DNA of 64,000 bases from Marivivens geojensis (GCF_023540835.1 NZ_JALKCU010000001.1:744001-808000); one strand, 5' to 3'; numbered from the stretch's first letter, positions 46,235 through 55,118 are shown. Made by a program: numbers and translations. Notes: generated from the sequence alone by a model not told the origin.

Positions 46235-47812
46235 ATGGCAAAAATCGCCTTCATTCTCCTGTGCCACAAGAACCCCGAGGCGATTGTGCAGCAAGCCCAA
46301 CAGCTCACCGCGGTTGGGGATTACATTTCGATCCACTTTGATGCCAGCGCGTCCAAAGACGACTATCAGGTGATCCGTGAAGCCTTGGCCGACAACCCAA
46401 ATGTCACCTTCGCGAAAAAGCGGATCAAATGCGGCTGGGGTGAATGGAGCCTCGTTCAAGCGACACTCTACGCTATTGAGTCCGCCGTCGATGCCTTCCC
46501 ACGTGCGACCCATTTTTACATGGTGTCTGGCGATTGCATGGCTATCAAATCGGCGAAATACGCAAAAGAATTCCTCGATTCCCGTGACGTCGACTACATC
46601 GAAAGTTTTGATTTCTTTGAAAGCGATTGGATCAAGACGGGGATGAAAGAAGAACGCCTCATTTACCGCCATTGGTTCAATGAGCGCGTTCATAAACGGC
46701 TGTTCTACTGGTCCTTCTGGTTCCAACGTTGGGCAGGGCTGAAACGGGCGATCCCCGACGACATTCAGGTCCAGATCGGTAGCCAGTGGTGGTGCCTGCG
46801 TCGCCGCACGATCGAATGGATTCTCGACTTCACCCGTCAGCGCAAAGACGTGATGAAGTTTTTCTCGACCACGTGGATTCCCGACGAGACGTTTTTTCAG
46901 ACCCTCGTGCGGCACCTGATCCCCGCCAAAGAGATCGACACCCGCACGCTGACCTTCCTGATGTTTACCGACTACGGGATGCCTGTGACGTTCTATAACG
47001 ACCACTTTGACATGCTGTTGGCGCAGGATTCGCTCTTTGCCCGCAAGATCAGCCCCGAAGCGGTGGACCTCAAAAAACGGCTCGGCCGGCTCTACGCCTC
47101 TGATCAGGATGATTTCAAAATCTCGAACGAAGGTCGGAATCTGTTCAAATTCCTGTCTGGTCGTGGTCGCGAAGGGCGTCGCTTTGCCCCTCGTTTTTGG
47201 GAGGCTGAAGCCAGCCTTGGTCGTGAACGTGAACTTCTGATCGTAGCTTGCAAGAAATGGCACGTTGCCAAGCGTTTGATCGACGCGATCAACCAGAACG
47301 CCAGTATCCCGACCGTCGCCTATTTGTTTAACGAAGAATCCACGCCGCTCCCTGATTTGGGGGGGATACAGGCGACATTGGGTAAACGGCATCGTCACAG
47401 ACGGGCGATGATGCGGATGCTGTTCGACTATTACCAGACCGATAAAATGGTGATCTGTATGGATACGGCAAACCTCGATCTGATGCAGGATTTCGCATCC
47501 GACCGCGCGACGACGAAAATCCTCGAAATTCAGTGCGAATTTTCGGACGAATATCTGATCGGTCACTCCAGCCGCGTTGGTCTGATGGGGCACCAAACCC
47601 CGCCTGATACCGTGGCGCGGCTTTTGCCGACGGTACGCAATGACTTTACGCATGAAAGTGACCGCATCCGTGATGGTGGGTTCGAGCACTACTTCCGTAT
47701 CCGCGAATTGGTCCCACCCGAAGACAACGCGGCGGCCATTGCGTCTTTCTTGTCTGTGTCCGATGATGTCGCACGAACGATCGCACAGACCCCTTACCTT
47801 TACGTCGACTGA
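46235..47812 (+). CDS. Branch-type (beta-1,6-N-acetylglucosaminyltransferase-like) glycosyltransferase with C-terminal extension
   Basis: 525 aa. The N-terminal 250 residues match the Branch (core-2/I) glycosyltransferase fold: AFILLCHKNPE at the start, CGWGEWSLVQATL, FYMVSGDCMAI, and SQWWCLRR then WIPDETFFQT with the catalytic acidic residue. The C-terminal half from about residue 260 is a separate domain of the sort appended in rhodobacterial homologues (DUF5927/5928-like), function unknown. Cytoplasmic. It forms a pair with the divergent sulfotransferase. The HIT gene follows 8 bases later. Confidence 0.82.
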   Translation: MAKIAFILLCHKNPEAIVQQAQQLTAVGDYISIHFDASASKDDYQVIREALADNPNVTFAKKRIKCGWGEWSLVQATLYAIESAVDAFPRATHFYMVSGDCMAIKSAKYAKEFLDSRDVDYIESFDFFESDWIKTGMKEERLIYRHWFNERVHKRLFYWSFWFQRWAGLKRAIPDDIQVQIGSQWWCLRRRTIEWILDFTRQRKDVMKFFSTTWIPDETFFQTLVRHLIPAKEIDTRTLTFLMFTDYGMPVTFYNDHFDMLLAQDSLFARKISPEAVDLKKRLGRLYASDQDDFKISNEGRNLFKFLSGRGREGRRFAPRFWEAEASLGRERELLIVACKKWHVAKRLIDAINQNASIPTVAYLFNEESTPLPDLGGIQATLGKRHRHRRAMMRMLFDYYQTDKMVICMDTANLDLMQDFASDRATTKILEIQCEFSDEYLIGHSSRVGLMGHQTPPDTVARLLPTVRNDFTHESDRIRDGGFEHYFRIRELVPPEDNAAAIASFLSVSDDVARTIAQTPYLYVD

Positions 47813-47820
47813 GGCACCTC

Positions 47821-48186
47821 ATGGACTTTAACTACGATCCGCAGAACATCTTTGCGAAAATCTTGCGCGGCGAGATTCCGAATAAAACCGTCTATGAAAA
47901 TGATCACGCCCTCGCGTTTGAAGACATCGCACCGCAAGCGCCGGTCCATATCCTGATCATCCCCAAAGGGCCGTATATGTCGCTGGATCATTTCGCGATG
48001 GCGGCGTCTGCCGAAGAACAGGTCGGCTTTATGCAGGCGGTCGCTGAGGTCTGCAAAATCGCAGGCGTTGAGGACGGCTTCCGTGCCATCGCCAACACCC
48101 GCGAGGCCGGTGTTCAGGACGTTCCGCATTTCCACCTGCACATCTTGGGTGGCCGTGTGCTCGGTCGGATGTTGCCAAAGGCCTGA
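47821..48186 (+). CDS. HIT-family nucleotide-binding protein
   Basis: 121 aa HINT-type hydrolase. The histidine triad is H103-F-H105-L-H107 in PHFHLHILGG. ILRGEIP near the start and VHILIIPK are conserved. It hydrolyses AMP-linked amines or phosphoramidates. It lies 8 bases after the glycosyltransferase and 4 bases before modA, so the three are probably co-transcribed. Confidence 0.93.
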   Translation: MDFNYDPQNIFAKILRGEIPNKTVYENDHALAFEDIAPQAPVHILIIPKGPYMSLDHFAMAASAEEQVGFMQAVAEVCKIAGVEDGFRAIANTREAGVQDVPHFHLHILGGRVLGRMLPKA

Positions 48187-48190
48187 TGCC

Positions 48191-48931
48191 ATGTGGCGCA
48201 CGTTGAGCCTCTGCACCGTAATGGCGGCCCAAACTGCGGCTGCGGATACGGTCGTGGTCTTTGCCGCCGCCAGCACCAAAACCGCGCTCGACCAAATCGC
48301 GGCAGAGTTCACGCAGACGACGGGCCACGATGTGGTCCTGTCCTACGCGGGATCATCTGCGCTGGCCCGTCAAATCACCCAAGGCGCACCTGCGGATATC
48401 TTTATCTCGGCCAACATTGACTGGATGGACGCGGTCGAGGCTGAGGGGTTGATTGAGGATGGATCCCGCCGCGATCTGCTGGGCAACAGGCTCGTCCTGA
48501 TTGGCAGCGCAGAGAGTGCGGCATCCGTCGAACTGGCCGACCTGCCTGAAGCCCTCGGAAACGAACGGCTCGCAATGGGTATGGTCGATTCGGTGCCTGC
48601 GGGGATTTACGGAAAAGCCGCGTTGGACACCTTGGGCCTTTGGGCCGACATCCAACCGCAGGTCGCCCAAATGGATAACGTGCGGTCCGCTCTGGCGCTC
48701 GTCGCGCTGGGCGAGGCGCCGTTCGGGATCGTCTACGCGACGGATGCTCTGGCCGATCCTTCGGTCCATGTGGTCGCCGACTTCCCGACCGACAGCTATC
48801 CCGCCATCGTTTATCCCGTAGCCGATATCACAGGGCGCGACAGCGAGGCCGAAAACGCATTCCTCGACTATCTCTCTAGCCCCGCCGCCCGCGCCCTATT
48901 CGAGGCGCAGGGGTTCACCGTTCTGAATTAA
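48191..48931 (+). CDS. modA: Molybdate-binding periplasmic protein ModA-like
   Basis: 246 aa. Signal peptide MWRTLSLCTVMAAQTAAA, then VVFAAASTKTALDQIA, SYAGSSALARQI and PADIFISANIDWMD, the oxyanion-binding segments of ModA. The start is ATG 48191-48193, 4 bases after the HIT stop. It is an orphan: no ModB permease or ModC ATPase follows; the ATPase on the other strand is of the ABC-2 type. It overlaps that gene by 4 bases at the 3' end. Confidence 0.9.
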   Translation: MWRTLSLCTVMAAQTAAADTVVVFAAASTKTALDQIAAEFTQTTGHDVVLSYAGSSALARQITQGAPADIFISANIDWMDAVEAEGLIEDGSRRDLLGNRLVLIGSAESAASVELADLPEALGNERLAMGMVDSVPAGIYGKAALDTLGLWADIQPQVAQMDNVRSALALVALGEAPFGIVYATDALADPSVHVVADFPTDSYPAIVYPVADITGRDSEAENAFLDYLSSPAARALFEAQGFTVLN

Positions 48932-49860
48932 CGGCTCGATGTCAACGCGAGGAACACATCCTCGAGGTCAGCTTCTTCGGTTTTCACGTCCGCGATGCGA
49001 ATGCCTGCGGCGTGAACCGCTGCCAATACTGCCTCAGCCGAGGTTTCGCGGGGTTTGTAGGTAAAAGCCAGCGATCCATCCTTGCGCGATGCAACGGTGA
49101 TCCCAGCGGGCACATCGGGCTGCGCGATGGGCTCGGCTGGGGTGATCACCATCGTTTTGCTGTCCAAACGGCCCAAAAGGTTCGCTGTGGTGTCCCGCGT
49201 GATCAGCTCGCCATGGTTGATGATCGCGATCTCGTCGCACATTTCCTGCGCTTCTTCGAGGTAGTGCGTTGTTAGAATGATCGTCATGCCCAACTCTTCG
49301 TTCAGGCGGCGCACGTTCGCCCAGAGCATGTTGCGCAATTCGATATCTACACCCGCCGTCGGTTCATCGAGGACGAGGATCTGCGGGCTGTGCACCAGCG
49401 CCTTGCCCAGCAAGAACCGCCGCCGCATCCCGCCAGACAGTGACCGCGCATAGGCTTCGGCTTTATCGGTCAAGCCAATCAGTTCTAGAATCTCATCCGT
49501 GCGTCGCTGCGATTTCGGAACACCATAAAGGCCCGCCTGAACCTCAAGGCTCCCACGTGGGGTAAAAAACGGATCGAGGTTCGGTTCCTGCGGCATGATG
49601 CCGATGGCCGCGCGGGATTGGCGTGGGTTTTTGTCCTGATCGAATCCCCAGATGTTCACCCGACCAGCAGATTTGTTCACCAGACCCGCCAGAATATTGA
49701 TGATCGTCGATTTCCCCGCGCCATTCGGCCCCAAAAGGCCAAAAATCGAACCACGGGGGATGTTTAGGTCAATGCCTTTTAACGCTTCTTTGGCCGCAGA
49801 TCGGCCTGTCGCCGCGTAGGTTTTCCGCAGACCTTCGATTTCAATCGCATTTTCGGTCAT
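48928..49860 (-). CDS. ABC-2 type transporter ATP-binding protein
   Basis: 310 aa, DrrA/NodI-like. Walker A GPNGAGKST, signature LSGGMRRR, Walker B ILVLDEPTAGVD, and a switch His in LTTHYLEEAQE. The C-terminal 80 residues form the small domain typical of this exporter class. The membrane partner is not in the window next to it, so the exported substrate is unknown. Confidence 0.9.
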   Translation of the reverse strand: MTENAIEIEGLRKTYAATGRSAAKEALKGIDLNIPRGSIFGLLGPNGAGKSTIINILAGLVNKSAGRVNIWGFDQDKNPRQSRAAIGIMPQEPNLDPFFTPRGSLEVQAGLYGVPKSQRRTDEILELIGLTDKAEAYARSLSGGMRRRFLLGKALVHSPQILVLDEPTAGVDIELRNMLWANVRRLNEELGMTIILTTHYLEEAQEMCDEIAIINHGELITRDTTANLLGRLDSKTMVITPAEPIAQPDVPAGITVASRKDGSLAFTYKPRETSAEAVLAAVHAAGIRIADVKTEEADLEDVFLALTSSR

Positions 49861-49953
49861 CTTGCTTTCCCGCTTGCCCGTGCGTGGGGTTGATATAACT
49901 TACAACCCGATCTAAAGCGGACGAAGTCCCGCGACAACCAGATAGGCCAAGTG

Positions 49954-50136
49954 ATGACCATTCCTGCACCCGAAACCAAGATCGTCGATCAATGGAAAGT
50001 CGCCTGTGATGGCGGTGAGGGGGCTCTGGGCCATCCACGCGTTTGGCTGACCATCCCGCATGACACGAAATACGTGGAATGCCCCTATTGCGACTGCCGC
50101 TACGAAGTCAGCGCAAGCGCAAAAGATCATCACTGA
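49954..50136 (+). CDS. CHCC-type zinc-finger protein, NDUFS6-like
   Basis: 60 aa. Zinc ligands: Cys in VACDGG, His eight residues later (LGHPR), then the CPYC pair. This is the zf-CHCC pattern found in the mitochondrial complex I subunit NDUFS6 and its alphaproteobacterial counterparts. I use ATG 49954 rather than the GTG three bases earlier. It stands alone here, away from nuo genes. A role in complex I assembly is inferred from the family. Confidence 0.85.
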   Translation: MTIPAPETKIVDQWKVACDGGEGALGHPRVWLTIPHDTKYVECPYCDCRYEVSASAKDHH

Positions 50137-50139
50137 TCT

Positions 50140-50601
50140 TTAGCTGATTGGGATCGCCGCGCCGTTACACGGCAGCATGGCGATCCGTTCTCCTGTGTCA
50201 CCGCGCAGATAGGCCAGCACATTATTGCAGGACCAAATCTTTATGCCTTCGCCTGTGTTCATCAGGCCGTTGCCAATCGCGGTGCCCGTGTAGCTGTCTT
50301 GATAGGTGTAGTATACGCGGCCCGAACGCAAGTCTTCGCAAGTCACGTCCGCTTGTCCGAGGCCTATAAAATTGCGCGACATCCATGTGCCATCACACAG
50401 CGTCCCGTCCGACAGTTTCCCCACAAAGGTCCCTTCGCCGCGCCCAAACGCCCGCCCATTGAACCAAAGCCCATCTGACCCCACACAAGCCACCACGCGG
50501 TTACAGTTTTCCGCGTCATCGGTCATCGAACAGGATGTGTTGGATTGAGCGTTTACTGTGCTGGCACAGAGAATGGCGACTGGTAGGAGGACGCGGAACA
50601 T
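50140..50601 (-). CDS. Secreted Cys-rich protein, unknown function
   Basis: 153 aa with a signal peptide (cleavage after VNA). The mature part has seven cysteines spread along its length and Gly/Asn/Asp-rich strands (GRGEGTFVGKLSDGTLCDGTW) that loosely recall MORN-like or beta-sheet repeat proteins, though no family is recognised. An odd cysteine count would leave one free thiol. Divergent from polA with a gap of only 41 bases. Confidence 0.7.
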   Translation of the reverse strand: MFRVLLPVAILCASTVNAQSNTSCSMTDDAENCNRVVACVGSDGLWFNGRAFGRGEGTFVGKLSDGTLCDGTWMSRNFIGLGQADVTCEDLRSGRVYYTYQDSYTGTAIGNGLMNTGEGIKIWSCNNVLAYLRGDTGERIAMLPCNGAAIPIS

Positions 50602-50642
50602 GTCAAAACCTTTGGTAACTGAAAAGCGAAGGGGAAAAATGC

Positions 50643-53450
50643 ATGAGCGGGTTCGGAAAAGGCTGTCACCTCCATCTTATTGATGGATCGGCGTTTATCT
50701 TTCGCGCGTACCATGCGCTGCCTCCTTTAACCCGCAAATCGGACGGCCTTCCTGTTGGTGCCGTCAGTGGATTTGTGAACATGCTTCAACGCTATGTCGA
50801 GGGGAATTCTGGTCCCGATGCAGCCACCCACGTCGCAGTAATCTTTGATTATTCGGGCAAAACCTTCCGCAATGATCTCTACGACAAATACAAGGCAAAC
50901 CGTCCGCCCGCGCCCGAAGACCTGATCCCACAGTTCCCCCTGACCCGTGAGGCGACACGTGCGTTCAACATCGCATGCCATGAAATCGAAGGCTACGAGG
51001 CCGACGATATCATCGCGACGCTGTCCTGTCAGGCGCGTGAACTGGGCGGCCGCGTCACCATCGTGTCCTCGGACAAGGACCTCATGCAGTTGGTCGGCGG
51101 CGGTGTCGAAATGCTCGACCCGATGAAGAACAAACGCATCGACAGCGATGGCGTGGTCGAGAAATTCGGCGTCGGCCCAGAGCGCGTCGTCGATGTGCAG
51201 GCGCTTGCGGGCGATAGCGTAGATAACGTGCCGGGTGCACCGGGGATCGGCCTGAAAACCGCGGCCCTTTTGATCAACGAATACGGTGATCTCGAAACCC
51301 TTCTGGACCGCGCGGGTGAAATCAAACAGCCGAAACGCCGCGAGACCCTGATCGACAACCGCGCGCAGATTGAACTGTCGAAACAACTGGTGCAGTTGGA
51401 CTGCAACACGCCCTTGGATTTCAGCATCGACGATCTGGAAATCCGTGATCCCGAGGCCGAGAAACTCTTGGCCTTCCTCTCCGCGATGGAGTTCCGCACC
51501 GTGTCAAAACGGATCGCGGACAAGATGGGCGTCGACAGTCCCGTGATCCCTGACACTACCCCCGAAGGCGCGGACCCAATCGCGGCGGACATGCCGGCGC
51601 AGTTGCCCTTTGGTCATGAGAAATATGAATGTGTCCGTGATGCAGGGGCGTTACAAGCCTGGGTCGCCCGCGCCTATGATCGCGGCTATATCGCCTTTGA
51701 TACAGAGACGACGGGCCTAGATGAGATGGTCGTGGACCTCGTCGGTGTATCGCTCTGCGTTACAGCGGGCGAGGCCTGTTATATTCCTCTCACTCATAAA
51801 TCCTCTGCGGCGGATGACCTCTTTGGGGGTGCCGAACTTGCCGCGGGTCAGATGAATTTGGATGAGGCTATCGCGATCCTCAAACCGATGCTTGAGGACC
51901 CTTCCATCCTCAAAATCGGCCAGAACATCAAATACGATGCCAAAATACTGAGCCGCTACGGCGTACAGGTCGCGCCCATCGACGACACAATGCTGATGTC
52001 CTATGCGCTGAACGCGGGGCTCCACGGTCACGGGATGGATGCGCTGTCCGAACGTTACCTGTCCCACAACCCGATCGAGATCAAATCGCTCTTGGGGTCG
52101 GGTAAATCCATGATCACCTTCGATCGGGTGCCCGTCGATGATGCTGTGAAATATGCAGCCGAGGACGCTGATATCACCCTACGCCTCTGGCAATTGTTCA
52201 AACCGCAACTGACCCAGAAAAAAGTCACAACCGTCTACGAGACGTTAGAGCGTCCACTGGTCCCCGTCCTCGCTCGGATGGAACAAGCAGGCATAAAAGT
52301 TGATCGCGATACGCTGTCCCGCATGTCCAACGCCTTTGCCCAGAAAATGGCAGCGCTTGAGGACGAGATTAAAACGACAGCGGGCATGGAGTTTAACGTC
52401 GGCTCACCCAAACAATTGGGTGAAGTCCTCTTTGACCACCTCGGCCTTCCGGGGGGAAAGAAAGGCAAGACGGGCGCCTATGCTACCGGTGCTGACATCC
52501 TCGAAGACCTCGCCACAGAACACGAACTGCCGCGCTTGGTTCTCGACTGGCGTCAGCTCTCGAAACTGAAATCGACCTACACGGACGCCCTGCAAAACCA
52601 CATCAACGCGGACACAGGGCGTGTGCACACGTCCTACCTGCAAACGGGTGCGAACACGGGGCGTTTGGCCTCGACCGACCCGAACCTGCAAAACATCCCC
52701 GTCCGCAGCGAAGAAGGCCGCCGTATCCGAGAAGCCTTTGTCGCCGAAGAGGGCAAAGTCATCGTCTCGCTCGACTATAGCCAAATCGAACTGCGCATTC
52801 TGGCGCATGTGGCGGGGATCGAAACCCTGAAACAAGCCTTCCGCGACGGCCATGACATCCACGCCATGACAGCATCTGAGATGTTCGATGTGCCGCTGGA
52901 CCAGATGACCTCGGACATCCGCCGTCAGGCCAAGGCGATCAACTTTGGTGTGATCTACGGCATCTCGGGTTTTGGTCTTGCGCGCAATTTGCGTATCCCA
53001 CGGGCCGAGGCGCAAGGGTTCATCGACCGATATTTCGAACGCTTCCCCGGCATCCGCGCTTACATGGACGACACCGTCGCTTTTGCCAAAGAGCACAGTT
53101 ATGTCGAAACGCTCTTTGGCCGAAAAATCCACACGCCAGAAATCAACGCCAAGGGCCCGACTGCTGGCTTTGCCAAACGTGCCGCCATCAACGCCCCGAT
53201 CCAAGGCACCGCCGCCGATGTGATCCGCCGCGCTATGGTGCGGATGGACGACGCTATCGCCGATCTGCCAGCAAAGATGCTCCTTCAGGTCCACGACGAA
53301 CTCATCTTTGAGGTCGAAAAAGGGTCCGAGGACGCTCTGATCGAACGGGCCCGCGAGGTGATGGAAAATGCGGCCGATCCTGCGGTGAAGCTCGACGTTA
53401 AACTTAGCGTCGATGCAGGCGTTGGCGCGAATTGGGCCGAGGCGCACTAA
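50643..53450 (+). CDS. polA: DNA polymerase I
   Basis: 935 aa with all three domains. The 5'-3' exonuclease covers about residues 1-300 (EGYEADDIIATL is in its metal centre). The 3'-5' proofreading domain has an intact DxE motif at about D354/E356 (FDTETTGLD), unlike the inactive versions in some bacteria. The polymerase domain has LDYSQIELR near residue 709 and QVHDELIFEV near 883. It fills gaps in repair and removes RNA primers. The repeat element at 53451 begins directly after its stop codon. Confidence 0.97.
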   Translation: MSGFGKGCHLHLIDGSAFIFRAYHALPPLTRKSDGLPVGAVSGFVNMLQRYVEGNSGPDAATHVAVIFDYSGKTFRNDLYDKYKANRPPAPEDLIPQFPLTREATRAFNIACHEIEGYEADDIIATLSCQARELGGRVTIVSSDKDLMQLVGGGVEMLDPMKNKRIDSDGVVEKFGVGPERVVDVQALAGDSVDNVPGAPGIGLKTAALLINEYGDLETLLDRAGEIKQPKRRETLIDNRAQIELSKQLVQLDCNTPLDFSIDDLEIRDPEAEKLLAFLSAMEFRTVSKRIADKMGVDSPVIPDTTPEGADPIAADMPAQLPFGHEKYECVRDAGALQAWVARAYDRGYIAFDTETTGLDEMVVDLVGVSLCVTAGEACYIPLTHKSSAADDLFGGAELAAGQMNLDEAIAILKPMLEDPSILKIGQNIKYDAKILSRYGVQVAPIDDTMLMSYALNAGLHGHGMDALSERYLSHNPIEIKSLLGSGKSMITFDRVPVDDAVKYAAEDADITLRLWQLFKPQLTQKKVTTVYETLERPLVPVLARMEQAGIKVDRDTLSRMSNAFAQKMAALEDEIKTTAGMEFNVGSPKQLGEVLFDHLGLPGGKKGKTGAYATGADILEDLATEHELPRLVLDWRQLSKLKSTYTDALQNHINADTGRVHTSYLQTGANTGRLASTDPNLQNIPVRSEEGRRIREAFVAEEGKVIVSLDYSQIELRILAHVAGIETLKQAFRDGHDIHAMTASEMFDVPLDQMTSDIRRQAKAINFGVIYGISGFGLARNLRIPRAEAQGFIDRYFERFPGIRAYMDDTVAFAKEHSYVETLFGRKIHTPEINAKGPTAGFAKRAAINAPIQGTAADVIRRAMVRMDDAIADLPAKMLLQVHDELIFEVEKGSEDALIERAREVMENAADPAVKLDVKLSVDAGVGANWAEAH

Positions 53451-53504
53451 GGGGGCTCTGCCCCCGCGCGTTCCGCGCTCCCCCGGGATATTTCAGGCAC
53501 AAAG
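53451..53504 (+). repeat. Dispersed two-hairpin repeat, copy 2
   Basis: Hairpin 1, GGGGGC-TCT-GCCCCC (53451-53465), with the last bases running into hairpin 2, GCGCG-TTC-CGCGC (53466-53478). Then the tail TCCCCCGGGATATTT-N2-GGCACAAAG. Same order and tail as copy 1 at 18637-18692 (opposite strand). It begins at the first base after the polA stop. Confidence 0.75.
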
Positions 53505-53512
53505 GCACGAAA

Positions 53513-53545
53513 AAGCCCGACGAGAGGGTGCCTCTTGTCGGGCTT
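53513..53545. terminator. Strong terminator between polA and hsp20
   Basis: A 15-bp stem (AAGCCCGACGAGAGG/CCTCTTGTCGGGCTT, one G-T wobble) with a 3-base loop. On the minus strand it is followed by five T. It may end polA as well, although the plus-strand T-run is poor. Confidence 0.75.
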
Positions 53546-53674
53546 AGGCCTGCGCCTTCGTGCACGGTCATCGGCGTCCCCGCCTGTACCGCACACTCAG
53601 TTTGGCAGCGAAAAGTTAACAATGCCTTTGTGCTGCAAAATTCCTCGGGGGTGAATTGGCCCCAAAGTGGACAA

Positions 53675-53695
53675 GAGGGGGCGGACAGCCCCCTC
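53675..53695 (-). terminator. Hairpin directly after hsp20
   Basis: An 8-bp stem GAGGGGGC/GCCCCCTC with a 5-base loop, 14 bases past the hsp20 stop. The T-run is poor. Its core resembles hairpin 1 of the dispersed repeats and the hairpin at 6902-6924. Confidence 0.5.
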
Positions 53696-53709
53696 CCATT
53701 ACGCTTTGA

Positions 53710-54177
53710 TTAATTCACAGCCTTCGTTTCGATGACTTCGGCGTCATACGCGGGCGATTTGCTGATCTCGATCCGGCGCGGTTTGAGCGCTTCGGGCACT
53801 TCGCGCACGAGGTCGACGTGGAGCATACCATTCTGGTGGCTTGCGCCCGTGACGCGGACATGGTCAGCGAGGTGGAAGCGGCGGTCAAAGGCTCGGGTTG
53901 CGATGCCACGGTGCAGATAGGCGCGCTCGCCGTCTTCTTCGGGTTTGCGGCCCGAAACGAGAAGGGCGTTTTCACGCAGCTCTACCGTCAAATCGTCGTC
54001 CGAAAATCCAGCAACAGCGAGCGAGATACGCCATGCCTGTTCGCCAGTTTTCTCGATATTGTATGGGGGGTAGCTGGTTTGTGTCGTCTCGGTCGACATA
54101 ACACGATCCATGAGATCAGCGATTTGGTCAAAACCGACGGTGGCACGATATAGGGGGGCTAGGTCAAAACTACGCAT
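53710..54177 (-). CDS. Hsp20-family small heat-shock protein
   Basis: 155 aa. The N-terminal MRSFDLAPLYRATVGFDQIADLMDR is the IbpA/HspA-type start. The alpha-crystallin domain (about 35-135) has the conserved VAGFSDDDLTVE and LLVSGRK segments. It binds unfolding proteins as an ATP-independent holdase. Expression appears controlled twice: by a sigma-32 promoter (54269-54297) and by a ROSE-like RNA thermometer in the leader (54178-54263). Confidence 0.95.
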   Translation of the reverse strand: MRSFDLAPLYRATVGFDQIADLMDRVMSTETTQTSYPPYNIEKTGEQAWRISLAVAGFSDDDLTVELRENALLVSGRKPEEDGERAYLHRGIATRAFDRRFHLADHVRVTGASHQNGMLHVDLVREVPEALKPRRIEISKSPAYDAEVIETKAVN

Positions 54178-54263
54178 GGGTTATCCTCCATTGAGCGATA
54201 CCAAAATTACGCCTTCCCTCATGGGACAGGCTATCGAACAGGACCCGTTGTGGCGTCCTGTTC
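54178..54263 (-). promoter_or_regulatory. ROSE-like RNA thermometer in the hsp20 leader
   Basis: On the minus strand the ribosome site GAGGAT (54183-54188) can pair with ATCGCTC (54193-54199): ATC with GAT and CTC with GAG, leaving one G bulged. The anti-site contains TCGCT, the UYGCU signature of ROSE elements. A second, 9-bp hairpin (GAACAGGAC/GTCCTGTTC, 54236-54263) lies upstream, as in multi-stem ROSE leaders. ROSE elements are known for hsp20 genes of rhizobia; membership here is inferred from pairing. Confidence 0.6.
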
Positions 54264-54268
54264 ATCTG

Positions 54269-54297
54269 ATTTGGGGATGCGATTTTGGGATTTCAAG
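54269..54297 (-). promoter_or_regulatory. Sigma-32 (RpoH) type promoter of hsp20
   Basis: Minus strand: -35 CTTGAA (54292-54297), 15-base spacer, -10 CCCCAAAT (54269-54276). Nearly the same boxes as the hflK promoter. It fits between the protease stop (54302) and the upstream leader hairpin (54263). Confidence 0.75.
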
Positions 54298-54301
54298 CCC
54301 G

Positions 54302-55093
54302 TCAGGGGCGGATGAACTTCGCGCCCGTGTCGCCGCGTTGGCCGGGCATAATCGCTCGGGGAAGGATCGATTGCGCGCCCATGTCGTAATAGGCCAGCAG
54401 TTCGGACAAAGGTTGGTCGAGCGACGCGCCAAGCGACACAGCCGTGCCGTCCAGATTGGTCATCGCAGAGACGACAGATACGATTTCGGCAACGCCATTT
54501 CTGACCCTGAACACCGGCGACCCTGAGGCGCCAAAATTCACGTCGCAGGTCATAACGACAACGCCGTTCTGTCTCCCCAGAACATCGCAGATTTCTTGGA
54601 GCGAAGGGGCGCCCTCACGTCCGCGGGCGTAGGATACGACGCCGACTTGATCGCCTGCGCGTGGCGTGGCGGCGATTGGGTAGGGGAAAATACGGGTGGT
54701 GCGGATCGGTTGGTCGAGTTCCAAGAGCGCTAGATCGCGGGCCACTTCTTCGCCTGTTGTGCCGACCCCAAAGCGGTAGTTGGGGTGGGCGACGACGCGG
54801 CGAACGTTGCGGTAGGCTTCGGCCCGACCTTCGCGCAGACCCGCGCCAAAGCTGAAACGACCTGCCTCAATCGGGCGTCCGTCGCGGTCATAGACGCAAT
54901 GGGCTGCGGTGAGGATGAGGTCATCACGGATTAACGCGGCAGTGCAGAACCCTTTGCCCGCGATGTCGAGGCGACCGACAGCTTCCCATCCTCGGCCATC
55001 GTTCGACGTTGAGAGGGTCACGAGCCGCCCGTCCTGCGCTGCGACCGAAGTCGCGCCCAGCATCAGAGCGATGAATAAGACGATCAAACGCAT
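54302..55093 (-). CDS. Secreted trypsin-like serine protease
   Basis: 263 aa with a signal peptide (to about residue 19, SVAAQ). The S1 triad is H65 (LTAAHC), D120 (ARDLALLEL) and S190 (FGASGSPVF). Cysteines at 50 and 66, and 169 and 183, are placed for disulfides. No PDZ domain, so it is distinct from the Do protease at 33.3 kb. Extracellular or periplasmic. The gene ends just before the hsp20 promoter. Confidence 0.88.
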   Translation of the reverse strand: MRLIVLFIALMLGATSVAAQDGRLVTLSTSNDGRGWEAVGRLDIAGKGFCTAALIRDDLILTAAHCVYDRDGRPIEAGRFSFGAGLREGRAEAYRNVRRVVAHPNYRFGVGTTGEEVARDLALLELDQPIRTTRIFPYPIAATPRAGDQVGVVSYARGREGAPSLQEICDVLGRQNGVVVMTCDVNFGASGSPVFRVRNGVAEIVSVVSAMTNLDGTAVSLGASLDQPLSELLAYYDMGAQSILPRAIMPGQRGDTGAKFIRP

Positions 55094-55118
55094 TGTGGTT
55101 CCCTAGTTCGCGGCCCTT

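Noticed and set aside
46205-47689. Long open frame antisense to the glycosyltransferase (about 494 codons)
   Set aside because: No recognisable motif, and the plus-strand protein has clear family motifs throughout.
48191-49860. modA plus neighbouring ABC ATPase as a molybdate transporter
   Set aside because: The ATPase is on the other strand, of the ABC-2 exporter type with a GAGKST/LSGGMRRR set, and no ModB is present.
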